Source of the DNA: Clonostachys chloroleuca
Lineage: Eukaryota > Ascomycota > Sordariomycetes > Hypocreales > Bionectriaceae
Assembly: GCA_037952775.1 (NCBI GenBank)
Contig: JBANAY010000003.1
Coordinates: 16,182,001 to 16,246,000 of the forward strand
Length of the DNA stretch: 64,000 bases
Direction: 5' to 3'
The position numbers and the translations under genes were made by a program. Below, piece after piece: positions 1 to 10,841 of the stretch. Every line of letters begins with the position of its first letter. Within the stretch, counting starts at the first letter, position 1. Below the pieces are notes generated by a model. The model saw only the letters and a program-made list of their open reading frames with translations. It made no database searches and was not told the DNA's origin.

Positions 1-1354
1 GCGCTCTCGCGCCAAACCTGGCAGGTATGTTGGTTGCGCGGTTTCTGGTGGGTTGCGGCAGCAGTGTGTTCTCCTCTGTTGTGGGTGGTGTGCTGGCGGA
101 TGTGTACGACAAGGCCGAGAGGAATACGCCCATGTCGTACTTTAGTTTTGCCGTGATTTCCGGGACGGGGGCAGGACCCTTGGTGGCAGCCGGGATTGTG
201 AATGTGATGAGAAGTGGGACACAGGCGTGGAAGTGGTCGTTTTGGCACCAGGCCATCGCTGGCGGTGTGCTCCTCATAGCCATTATCGTGTTTTTCCACG
301 AGACAAGGGGAAGTGTGCTGCTGTCACGCCAAGCTGCTGCTTTGAACAAGTGGTATGAAGCCTTGGAGGAGCGAGGCCATTTTGGAGTTGCTGTAAGAGA
401 CTCCCTTTCAGAGGAGATTGCTCGCCCTTCAGTCGCATATACCTCATCGTCGAGTGACCCGGAAAGTGATGGTAGCAGCGAAGGTTTGACCATCCGACGA
501 GTACGCTGGAAGGTTCAGGCCGACGAGGAACGAGCGTCACTGGCCACAATCATGTCGACGTCCATTCGGCGACCCTTCTATCTTCTCTTTACGGAGCCCA
601 TCGTCTTCGCCTTTTCTCTCTGGGCTGCCTTCGCCTGGGGCGTCCTGTACCTCGCCTTTGCCGTCGTGCCCTATCTGCATGGCAATGACTTTAATGCATC
701 GATGAGAACCTATATTGCGATGATAGGCGGAAGTGCATCGGCTACTGCCGTGAGCATCTGGCAGGAGGAACTCCTGAAGCATCCGAAATGGCGACCGGAA
801 AGCCAGGATACATCCTCTAGATTTTGGACATTCATGAGACGGCGATTTCCCGCTGACTCACCAGACGCGCGGCTCTACTTTGCCTGCATCACGGCTTCCT
901 TCTTACCTGCTGGTCTGTTCGGCGCTTTTATGGCTCCTAGCACAGGCCAAGAAGGCGACAGAGGCACCAACTTGGCGGTTGGGATGGGGTTCGCCACTTG
1001 GGGCATTTACTCCGTGTACCTGGCGAGCTTCAATTATCTGGCGGACATGTACCAGATATATGCGTCATCAGCCCTTGCGGCGAACAGTTTCTGTCGCAAC
1101 TTGCTAGGAGGCGGATTTCCGCTCGCCACGGCTACCATGTTCAATAGATTAGGAGTCAAGGGTGCTGGAGGGTTACTCGCCGGTTTGGCGACAGTGTTGA
1201 CTGTCATTCCTTGGGTGCTTGTGTTCTGGGGTGATCGCATCAGAGCCCGAAGCCATATGGCCCTCGTAAGTTTTTCTCTCCCGCCAACCTCCAACGTCTT
1301 TGTTTCTGAAAAAGAAAGTTGCTAACGATGGGGAAACAGTTACTACAAAAATAG
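1..1354 (+). CDS. MFS transporter, DHA1/polyamine-drug type, 5' end outside window
   Basis: Carries the C-terminal part of a major facilitator permease of the fungal DHA1 drug/polyamine group, a plasma-membrane proton antiporter by family knowledge. The open frame runs in from the window edge (frame from base 3, ALAPNLAG before LVARFLVGCGSSVFSSVVGGVLADVYD), so the first four or so helices are missing. A long hydrophilic central loop (about residues 100-185, Ser/Asp-rich) separates the halves; the second half has the usual LFTEPIVFAFSLW helix and SLTNYLAD-like segment (ASFNYLADMYQIYA). A terminal phase-0 intron is predicted at 1266-1339 (GTAAGT, GCTAAC branch, ACAG), giving a short last exon 1340-1354 ending LLQK-stop; unspliced, the frame stops at 1325. 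Substrate unknown. Confidence 0.85.
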
Positions 1355-1857
1355 CACGCTAGAGATATTGAGTATCTCGGCCTAATGAGTCACGCATTAT
1401 GATATAGCGACAAGAATTTCTGTCTTGCAGTAATTTTTTCAGGTAGCTGCAGTAAAAGTATCTTTTGAAGTTCGGGAGGAATCAGACCTCTTCACATTGC
1501 TATGTATATTCAGCAGCAAACGAATAGGGTAATAATGGGATAGAGAAGATGCACCTTGTAGAGTAGTTTTAGCAAGTAGTTATCAGGAAATTTGAGAAGG
1601 ACAACGGCCTAAGCTTGACTATGTGCCGTGCCGAACTGGATATCTGTGTTTGAAAAAGTGGTGGATTGGCCGGGAGAGGCCATCTTAGAGAAAATAGACC
1701 CAGGATATTGCCTGGTAACAACAAAATTTGCTCTCCATAATCGAACGCTCCTCGCATCGCACAAGTCGCGACCAGCGCTTTCACATGTATCCAAAAAGAC
1801 TTTTCAACCGCCCATCATGAATTGTTTTAGTATATGTCTTGTTTTTCTTTATTGACC
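1355..1857. other. intergenic, no gene seen
   Basis: Convergent interval between the MFS gene and the PBDC1 homologue. Only short overlapping frames without family signals; probably the two 3' UTRs. Confidence 0.5.
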
Positions 1858-2549
1858 TTATTTCTTCTCGGCGTGAGCCTGCTCGTAAATCCAGTCGTTC
1901 AGTCCGTGCTTGTTCCTGGCAATTTCAATCGCGTAAAACTGCATCCTCGGGACTACCATTTGCGAGTTAGCCTGAATTTCTTTCGGTGATTGAAAGAGTC
2001 TCAACTTGATACCTACCAAAAATCGTGCTCTCTTCTCCGTACTCCTCCTTGGCGTTGTTTCGTACCATGGTGCCAAAGTTGTAATCATCAATCTTCTTCT
2101 CGTAGGACATCATGAAAGGCCTCCACTTCTCCTTCCCGGCCTTGCTCTTCATCTCGTCCTCGTCGACCGTGGCAGCGGGGTCGAAGTCGGGGAAGGTCTG
2201 CATAAGATGTTCGTAGATTTCGTCGTCCATCTTGGTCAAGCGCAGGCTCGAGCCCTTGACCTTCTCGAGAATGGACCAGTAGGTGGACATGTGCTGGACG
2301 ACTACAAAGAAACGTTAGCATGGGATGGCCATGGCTTTGCTAGAGGACACAGGGACGGGTGAAGACCAACCCTTGACGGCAAATTGCTTCTCCATCTGTC
2401 GTAGTTTAACTGTAATTAGCTGCTTGCTCACAAGTTGCGACTCGGGACAAGACAAAGGCACCCACATCCTCATTGTTCTCGGCATTCTCAGCGTCGAAGT
2501 TCTTGGGGAGAGGCCCCGAGGCGCCGGACATAGCTTCCATAGGATCCAT
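1858..2549 (-). CDS. PBDC1 (polysaccharide biosynthesis domain-containing 1) homologue
   Basis: Small conserved eukaryotic protein, homologous to human PBDC1 and yeast YPL225W. Four exons on the minus strand: 2466-2549, 2371-2395, 2017-2301, 1858-1952, total 489 nt or 162 residues, all joined in frame by GT...AG introns. Family blocks are visible: SSLRLTKMDDEIYEHL, KSKAGKEKWRPFMMSYE, DDYNFGTMVRNNAKEEY and, only after splicing, TIF-VPRMQFYAIEIARN across the last intron (human TIFAPRIQFFAIEIARN). The start at 2549 gives MDPMEAMSG; the acidic N-terminus is typical. Cytosolic housekeeping role by family knowledge. The second exon encodes only about eight residues and is easily missed by automatic gene callers. 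Confidence 0.92.
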
Positions 2550-3452
2550 CTTGGCAGTTGCTTTTGGTGTTCGGTTCGGTATGCGCGTGGGTAGAGACAG
2601 TTGTAGGTTTGAGTTGTTAGGTGCCCGGTGAATTTGTCGCGCGACGGAACAAATCTTTTGTAGGAACGTGGGGCAATGCTGGAGGCGATGGAGGGGCAGC
2701 AACGACTGGAATGAGGTCAGCGGGGCACCTTTCTGCTCTTTGATACTGTGCCAAATAACTACACACGGTGCATTCTAGCACTGTATTTCCCCTGTTGTCG
2801 AAAGCCCTCCATTTCCCCAGTGTCTTCCCGAAGCTTCCCTAAGGGGAGGGCATCATCAAACCCACAGTGCGATATCAGATGACCTTTACAGACCTGTCGG
2901 ATTTCTCGATTGTTCTTACGAGCATGTTGAGGAACTAGCTGCAATCTTTACGCATCCTGAGTCCGCTGGAGTCCTCGTTGCATTGTATGGTTACCTCAAT
3001 GAGTCACTGGCCGTTAACAGCCTCCTCCCACCTGAGGCTCACCTCAACCACTTCACATGCTTACCAGCAGAAGAAGAAATGATGGAGAGCGAAAAAGCCA
3101 CAATACAAAATATCCGGCGCTGCTGGTCTGAAATCGAATAGGAATAGCTCGGCTCGTTTTCTAGAAGCGCTATGGTAGAATGTGGTTGGCTGCTTTATCT
3201 TCAATTGTGGAGGGCTAATCGTAGGAACAATACTAAGACTCGAGTTCACAATGGACGTCTCAAGCCGGTCTAAAATCCCTTGCTTGTCACCATTCACAAA
3301 GGCGCCATGTGGTATGGAATAGCGTTAAGGCATGTTTGTCATGTCTTCTCCCTTCTGTCCTGCTCGACGAAAGGCAATGGATTGTGCTTTCAACTCTTCC
3401 ATCTCCCTCAGAAAGGCCTACAAACAGCGCGACATCGCCGTCAAATAACAAC
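2550..3452. other. divergent intergenic region, PBDC1 / ABC exporter
   Basis: Holds both 5' regions. An in-frame upstream ATG at 3309 would add 48 residues to the ABC protein, but the residues are unlike the family N-terminus. No other gene recognised. Confidence 0.4.
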
Positions 3453-6400
3453 ATGGAGCAAAACCGACAAGAAACCGCTCCTAAATGTGATCGTGCACCG
3501 TACTTGGAAGGCAGTCCGCTGGCGGACAGTCTTCCTTTTCAGCGAGAAACCAAACCTTCATGGAGGATGCTGTTCGAATTTACACGATGGTCTCATGCGG
3601 CACCCCTCGCCACTGCACTCGTTGCCTCGGCTGCCGTAGCCGGTTTCAAAGCCTCTCTTTCGGTTATCCTTGGGCAGATATTCGAGATCATTGCGGAATT
3701 CGGAACGGGAAGACGCAGTAGTGAAAGCAGCATGGCTGGCATATCTCGATGGGCACTCATTTTAGTTGGACTAGGAGTCGGCAACTCAATCGCCCACGCG
3801 GTTTTCCTCACTTTTTGGATCATATTTGGGGAACTTCAGGCTCAAAGTGCGCGTCTTCGCATGTTCAATTGCCTAGTCAGCAAAGAAATGGCATGGTTTG
3901 ATGTCCAGGAAGAGGGTATCTCCAGCCTTCTTATTCGAATGCAGACGTAAGTGACTAACTGTCGCACGCGCAGAGCAGATTTTCTAACTTGAATACAGAC
4001 AAACTCGTGAGCTTCAACTAGCGACCTCTCAAATACTTGGGTTTCTCGTCAGCGAAGGCATGACTGCCGTCGCTTCCCTCTGTGTTGCGTTCTACTTTTC
4101 TTGGAAGCTCACTCTCGTCATTCTCACAACCATTCCAGTCTCTATCGTCATTTTGTCCCTCGCTACTCGAAGAATAGAGCCTGCAATACAAATGCAGAAG
4201 AAATATCTCGCTACGGCTTCGAAACACGCCACAGCATCCCTAATGGCGATTGATCTTGTCAAAGTCTTCGGCGGCTACGACCAAGAACTCAAACGCTACC
4301 TCCACTTTGCCAACCTCGCATCAAATCATTACCTGGTGCAGGCACTCTGTAACTCGATACAATTGGGATATGTCTCTTTCTGGCTTATTCTTACATTCGT
4401 GGTTGGCTTTTGGTATGGGGCTGCGTTAATCGATGCTGGTCTGTCCCCAGGCAGCGTGATGAGCACATTCTATGCAGTCCTAACCGCGTTCCAAGGCACC
4501 GAAGCGCTCATCCCCCACTGGTTGGTGTTTTCAAAAGGAATGTCGGGTGGCAAATTTCTTTCCTCTGTGATGCCAAGTGGTAGAGAAAAAGGCCTACCTC
4601 GCAAAATGGGTGGTATGCTACGACCACAAATCTGCGCTGGCAACATTGAGTTGCGAGATGTAAGTAACCAGTGCCGCAAAGTGATATGTCTACTTCTGCT
4701 GACTCACCGACTTAGGTATCGTTCTCTTATCCTTCAAATCCAAATCGTATCGCCCTCAATCAGTGTTCCTTCTCTTTCCCAGCAGGTGAGGTAACCTTCA
4801 TTGTTGGGAAAAGCGGCTCTGGGAAAAGCACCGTCGGTAGTCTCATCTCCAACTTTTACCAACCCTCGACGGGCGACATTTTGGTTGATGGAAGGTCCAT
4901 GCGCATTATTCAAGAAGACTGGCTACGAGAAAATATTGCGCTTCTTCAGCAGTCCAGCGTCTTGTTCAACGAGAGTTTCAAAACAAATGTCGCTTTTGGC
5001 CATCGCTCACCCGATTCCGTATCCAGTCAAGATGTTATCTCCGTATGTAATGACGTACTACTTCAGTCTACCATTGCAGGACTTCCTCGGGGCCTGGATA
5101 CCAATGTTGGTCCTGAGGGCCATAACCTGAGCGGAGGTCAGAAGCAGAGGCTCGCGCTGGCTCGAGCCCGACTGCGAAATCCTCCTGTGTTAGTCTTGGA
5201 TGAAGTCACAAGCGGACTTGACCAGGTAAATCGAGTCTTGGTCATGGAATCTCTCCGCTGTTGGAGACGTAACAAGACGACTATCATTATCACTCATGAT
5301 ATTTCCCAAATTCTCCCAGATGACTTCGTCTACGTCATGGACGACGCAGGTATTGTTGAAGAGGGCTTCAAGCGTGATCTCATTCAAAAGCCAGAAGGCT
5401 TTTTCCGATCGTTCGACTCTCCCGGGTCTCAAGAAGGGCCCAAGCTTGAAATCAACGTGCTCTCGCCCACACCACCAGATTCTTCGCCGATCACTCCTAT
5501 CATACCGTCGTCCTCGGGTCTCATGGCCGATCTTTTCCTACGAGGGCTAGAAAATCATTCTTCTCGATATAGTTATGGCGGTGGATCACGTAGGACATCA
5601 TTCGGAGCCGCAGCTAGCTATGCGGCTCAAATGAAAGCAGAACGCTCATGGGCTTCACCAGCTAATGAATCGATGCGCTCATCGGCAGTCCACAGAGACG
5701 TAGAGCTGGAAGATCTAGATGACGAGCGCAAAAGATTCTCGCGATTTGTAAGCGAGAGATTTGTGCTCAACAAGGGACTGGAGAGAAATGATCTGAGATT
5801 CCCTTTTTCCCGATCGTCGCAGGCGGGTGCGTACCTGCGGTTAGAGGACCATCCGAGGAGGCACTCACTCGTTCCTGGTCCCCTATCCGCGAAGAAGCCT
5901 TCATACAAAGTAGCAAGTGGCCCTTCGCCTTTTCACGACAAAGAATTCACGATACAAGAAGAGAATATCTCAGTGAAGAGCTCGGCCGACCCCGACAACT
6001 CCTGCTGGCCATCTGGTAACCACCACCATGATGAGGAAGATGCTTTACCCAATTCCGCGCCATTTCAGCAGCCGGAGGTATATATCAACGATAAGGAACC
6101 GAAGACCAAGGATTCAATTTTCACTACGCTCAGAACTGTTTGGCCGATCCTGGGCATTAAGGACAGGATCACCCTCGTCTGTGGCATTTTAGCCACAGTT
6201 GTTGGTGCAGCTGCTACTCCTGCATTCGCATATTGCTTCGCTCAACTCCTTGGTATAATGACAACGCCCGGGAGCAAGTCACAGCGAGGAATGAAGTGGG
6301 CTGTCTCGATGCTTGCCATTGCGATTGTTAACGGCATCGGAATCGGTGGCGGTCGTTACCTAGTAGAGAAGGCAGCCCAGGCTTGGGTGAGCAACATTCG

Positions 6401-7951
6401 AAAGGAGGCCTTTCGACGCATTCTTCTTCAACCCAGGTCGTGGTTCAACAAATCGAAGAATTCTCCTAGTCGTATCAATGAGTGCCTTGACAGAAATGCG
6501 GAAGAGATGCGGAACATTGTGGGCAGGTTTGTACCAATCATGACTGGGGTGTTAACTATGATCAGCATCTCCCTTCTCTGGGCGTTTGCCGTATCATGGA
6601 AGCTGACATTGGTTGCATTGGCGCCGGTACCGCTAGTTTTTGCAATAATCCAAGGCTTTGGCTTGATCACCGGGAAGTGGGAAGGTCGATGCAACGAAGC
6701 TGCGGAGGAAGCAAGTGCCTCACTCACCGAGGTATTGCTCAATATCCGCGTGGTCAGGGCGTTGGCGCTGGAGAGGTACCTCGGGATCAAGTACGAGTCG
6801 CTCGTGAACATTGCTCTAAGCACGGGGCTTAAACGATCTGCCTTCTCCAGCCCTCTATTCGGCATCTATCAATCCGCCGGATACTTCCTTACCGCGCTGG
6901 TGTTTTACTACGCCACCACGATGTTAGTCGATGATCGAGAGCTAGGCGTCGCAGAAATCATGCAAGTGGTCAATTTGCTGATCTTCGGTATCGGCATAGC
7001 GACCTCCATGCTAAGCAGCCTTCCACAGCTTGTCATGGCCCAGGCGACAGCTTCACAAATGCTCAGTTTTGCAGGCCTGCCGACACAACCGCCTGAAGGT
7101 CACCAGGGAAGAAGGATACTGGAGAGTCCTCTTCCAATTAAATTCGCCAATCTCCGATTTTCTTACTCCCCTCGAGGCGGCGAGGAAGTGTTGAGGGGTG
7201 TCTCGTTTGAAATACAGCCAGGAAGATGCACCGCCATAGTTGGTCATTCAGGATGCGGAAAGTCTACGATTATCTCCCTCATTCTTGCTCTTTATGCTCC
7301 CACATATACGGGATTGAATCCGCGCTCATCTTCATCCCTCACCTTCGCTGGCTTTCCTTTCTCTGAGGTCGACATCCACCGACTTCGTTCGACAATGGCC
7401 TACGTCTCCCAATTCCCATTTCTGTTCCCCGGCACAATTAGCGAGAATATCGTCTACGGTCTCTCGATAGACTCTCCCTACCGCCATATGCGCGATATCC
7501 AACATGCGGCTCAAGCAGCCGGCGTTAATGAGTGGATTGACTCGCTCCCCCAAGGGTATCACACTCGTGTAGGCGACGGCGGCCAAGCATTATCAGGTGG
7601 GCAGGCACAACGACTAGGCATCGCCCGGGCACTTGTGCGTCGCCCACATCTGCTCGTGATGGATGAGCCAACAAGTGCTCTCGACGCGGAGAGCGCAGCC
7701 ACGATTCGCGAGACCATCCAAGGGCTGAAGAGCAACCGAGATATGGGTATCGTCGTGGTGACACATTGCAGTGAAATGATGAGCGTGGCCGATCGGGTCA
7801 TCATGCTTGGTCAGGGGGTGTTGTTCTCCAACAAGGAGGGTTCTCGGAACTGTTGGCTGAAGGTGGTCCATTCTTGAGACTGGTTAAAGGCATCGGCACT
7901 TGTGAGGGCGAAGCATTTAATGAAGATTCTTCTCCACAACCACATTGTTGA
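3453..7951 (+). CDS. Ste6-like full-length ABC (ABCB) exporter, C-terminal frameshift
   Basis: Full-size ABC exporter, TMD1-NBD1-linker-TMD2-NBD2, most like fungal a-pheromone exporters of the Ste6 group; expected in plasma membrane. Exons 3453-3946, 3999-4659, 4716-7877. NBD1: Walker A GKSGSGKST (about residue 415), signature LSGGQKQRLALARA, Walker B VLVLDE with unusual EVTSGLD, H-loop THD. A long hydrophilic linker (about 580-850) precedes TMD2. NBD2: GHSGCGKST (about 1225), LSGGQAQRLGIARAL, LLVMDEPTSALD, VTHC. As read, the frame ends at 7877 after 1438 residues with an unlikely tail. One extra G in the 5-G run 7814-7818 restores VVLQQGGFSELLAEGGPFLR and a stop at 7951, the normal family ending. 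Start at 3453 is preferred; 3309 is possible. Pheromone substrate is inferred. Confidence 0.85.
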
Positions 7952-8974
7952 CATTCGAGTCGAAATCTGAATTCTCGCTTACCTAGCTTAGCTTGTATGT
8001 ACAAAAGTCTAGAAACGTGCTGCATATGTTTATCATATCATTCGTTGTCTACAAAACAATCGAAATATTCAATCCTGCCTGAGTTCCCTTTGTCAACACC
8101 CGAGTACCCGACGAATGTCTCCAAGCCACCATGCAGGCGCGGGAGCTCCCAGAAACAAAACTCGTCTTGGCAACTGGATCTTGTATCGCGTGTCACAATG
8201 GCCAACTTGCCCGCCTGAAGTGTCAGCGAAGACTCTATTCGGCCGCAAGCAAACCAAGACAGGTAAGCGGACCAAAGACTACCGAGGCCAACAAGCGAGT
8301 CGTGTCACGCAATACATCAGCCAGCACCGGTTTTCCACAAGATGATCCAGCTGCTCACATGAATTCTGTCTCATTTCTTTCATATACAAGGTAAGCACCT
8401 TCGGAGACGGATTGATCGGCTAGCGACTTGGCCAAGACAGCTTATGCCAATATATGTGGCCTCCAAGCTATCTGCAATGCTCAGTCTCAACTCTCCCGAC
8501 ACAGCCTATCATTCTGCTTATGTTCTTGCCGAGTGTCCAAAAACGTCTCTCATGACAGTTGGTGTGTATCTACTGAAGCCACGCATTGGAGGCGGCACCA
8601 GTGGAACACCTCGCCCAGGTTCTTCAATTGGCCTCGATGTTGCGGAATCTTCCCATCTATATCCCTGTGGAAGCCTATCTCCAAGTCATATTCCCAACAG
8701 GTCTCATGAGTATGTGAATAACGTTCTCCCGGGAGTACAGGTGTCGCCTTCAGGCAAGGCTTATATTGACAAACATGCCTCTTCTAGAATCCATCCTCAC
8801 ACATCCAGTCTACCGAATCATGCTCACTGGCTTCTCTAGTCACTCCCGTTTGCTCTTATTCGCTGATAGTACTAGAGGTATTTATACAGGCTTTGTCCTG
8901 ATCCACTTGACATCTTCCACGCATGTTTGAAAGCTATGAGATTTTCAGACTGGCGTGGACAGCCACCCCCTTCC
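7952..8974. other. intergenic, no supported gene
   Basis: Several frames of 60-131 codons overlap on the plus strand (for example 8131-8394 and 8444-8839), none with a recognisable motif, intron set or signal peptide. The last few hundred bases should hold the promoter of the nucleoside permease. Confidence 0.4.
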
Positions 8975-10438
8975 ATGATGTATCAAACGCTTCTACCAAT
9001 CTTGTGCGCGTGGTTCATGGCTCTGAATGCCATGGCAGCTTGCCCAAGTCAGCGTACTGCATTGTTGGCACCCTCGGCAGCAAGCGGCTCGGATGAGACA
9101 CTTGCTCCTCCCTTTACGCCCAAGGTCTTCATCATCTCGATGGTATGGCCCCTGACCCGGCAGCATTGACCTCTACCGTAATCCGAATGGTGCCCACTGA
9201 CTTCCCCAACCCGAGAGCAGTTCAAGCCAGAGGCAGACGTCTGGTACAGAAACCTCCCAGACTCCGGCCTGGGCAACCTCACGGCCCGCTCCCTCTTCGT
9301 CGCCGGCCTCTCCATGAAATACCCCCTCGTCCACTGCACCTCCGCCGGTGACATCTGCCAGGCCACCCTCGGCGAGGGCGAGATCAACGCGGCGGCATCC
9401 ATCTCCGCCCTCCTCCTCTCCCCGCAGTTCGCCCTCTCGAGCACCTACTTCCTCCTCGCGGGAATCGCGGGCGTTAACCCCAACCACTCCACCCTCGGCG
9501 GCGTCGCCCTCGCCCGCTTCGCAGTCCAGGCCGCCCTCCAGTACGAGATCGACGCCCGCTCCGTCCCCCCAGGCTGGGCGACGGGCTACTTCGCCTTGGG
9601 AACCCAGAAGCCCTTCGAATACCCTGCCATCGCCTACGGCACCGAGGTCTTCGAGCTTAACACCGACCTGCGCGACGTCGCCTACGCCCTCGCCAGCGTC
9701 GCCAACCTCACCGACGCGAAGGGGCCCCGCGAGTACGGCGGGCGGTACAACGTAACGAGCGATGGTAAAGTAGGCGCCACGGCCGCCATGGGGACGCCGA
9801 CCGTCGTGCGCTGCGACTCCACCACCAGCGACGTCTACTTCTCGGGCAAGGTGCTGGCGGAGGCGTTCGAGAGGACCACGTCGGTGTGGACGAACGGGAC
9901 GGGCGTGTACTGCATGACGGCGCAGGAGGACAACGCGTGCCTGGAGGTCATGGTGCGCGCGGCGATTGAGAAGCGGGTGGACTTTTCGCGCATCATACTC
10001 ATGCGGACTGGTGAGTCTTCCCTTTCATGCAGCTCAACATATTTCCCGCTGACCCTGGGTATTGTATCAGGCTCGAACTTTGACCGTCCGCCTCCTGGAG
10101 TGACCGACTGGGAGCATCTGGCCGTCTTAGATCAAAACGGGTTCGAGATCGCCATTGAGAACATATACAGAGCGGGGATGCTAATCGTCCATGGTATTAT
10201 CGTTGGCTGGGATGAAACATTCGACAAGGGGATACCGGCCAAGAACTACATAGGCGACATCTTGGGCAGTCTAGGGGGCCAACCGGACTTTGGGCTAGGC
10301 AGCATCACGGGAGGACGGGGCGTCTCTCTCGGCGGCGTGGATGGGAACACTGGGCAGGGAGGCTATGAGAGCCATGTAGAGCGAAGAGGTAGATCTCGTA
10401 GCAGGCGCTCGAGACAGGGAGGTAGAGTCATGAGATAG
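8975..10438 (+). CDS. purine nucleoside permease (NUP family), secreted/periplasmic type
   Basis: Member of the fungal NUP family first defined as Candida purine nucleoside permease and related to nucleoside phosphorylase folds; role in nucleoside uptake is from family knowledge. Exons from 8975 or 8978 to 9142, 9221-10010, 10071-10438. The first intron join gives KVFIISM-FKPEADVWYRNL, the family N-terminal block; the second gives ILMRTG-SNFDRPPPG. The second intron is 60 nt with no stop, so an unspliced reading would be open but adds 20 foreign residues. A signal peptide (MMYQTLLPILCAWFMALNAMAA) supports the start at 8975/8978 over the upstream ATG at 8927. The tail is Arg/Ser-rich. Coding is markedly GC-rich, with C5 and C6 runs that remain in frame. 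Confidence 0.9.
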
Positions 10439-10841
10439 CTCGGTCAAGGACTGCTAGATTATAAATGTGCCTGAAGAAGTAACCAGATCACTGCATCCGT
10501 AAGCGAGCCACTCGTACCTATTTTGTTTCTCCGTCTCAATCTGAATCCAACTAATATGCGTACCTGAAACGCCAAAGATAAGGTATAAAATCTCAAAGCA
10601 ATACCAACATTTTGCAGACGACCTCTGCTACGTGATGCATACACTTGTATTATCAAACCACCATAGCCCTTTCATCCCTCGTATGATGGTCATACTCCCG
10701 GTCGGTGGATATGCCCAAAATCAATCATCGATTGTCATAGTATTCATGTGAAAGGCTTCGTTGTGAGTAAAAAGTATGCGTCATTAATGTATGTTTAGTG
10801 GATTAACCCAGCACTCAATTGCTGGTGTGAAGTTGCGGAAA
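10439..10841. other. convergent intergenic region
   Basis: 3' flanks of the permease and the kinase. Nothing else seen. Confidence 0.5.

Noticed and set aside
8115..8839. Overlapping plus-strand frames of 76-131 codons
   Set aside because: No motif, start context, intron pattern or composition typical of coding sequence.
9312..9570. Possible frame errors in C5/C6 runs of the nucleoside permease
   Set aside because: The reading frame is continuous and matches the family through both runs.
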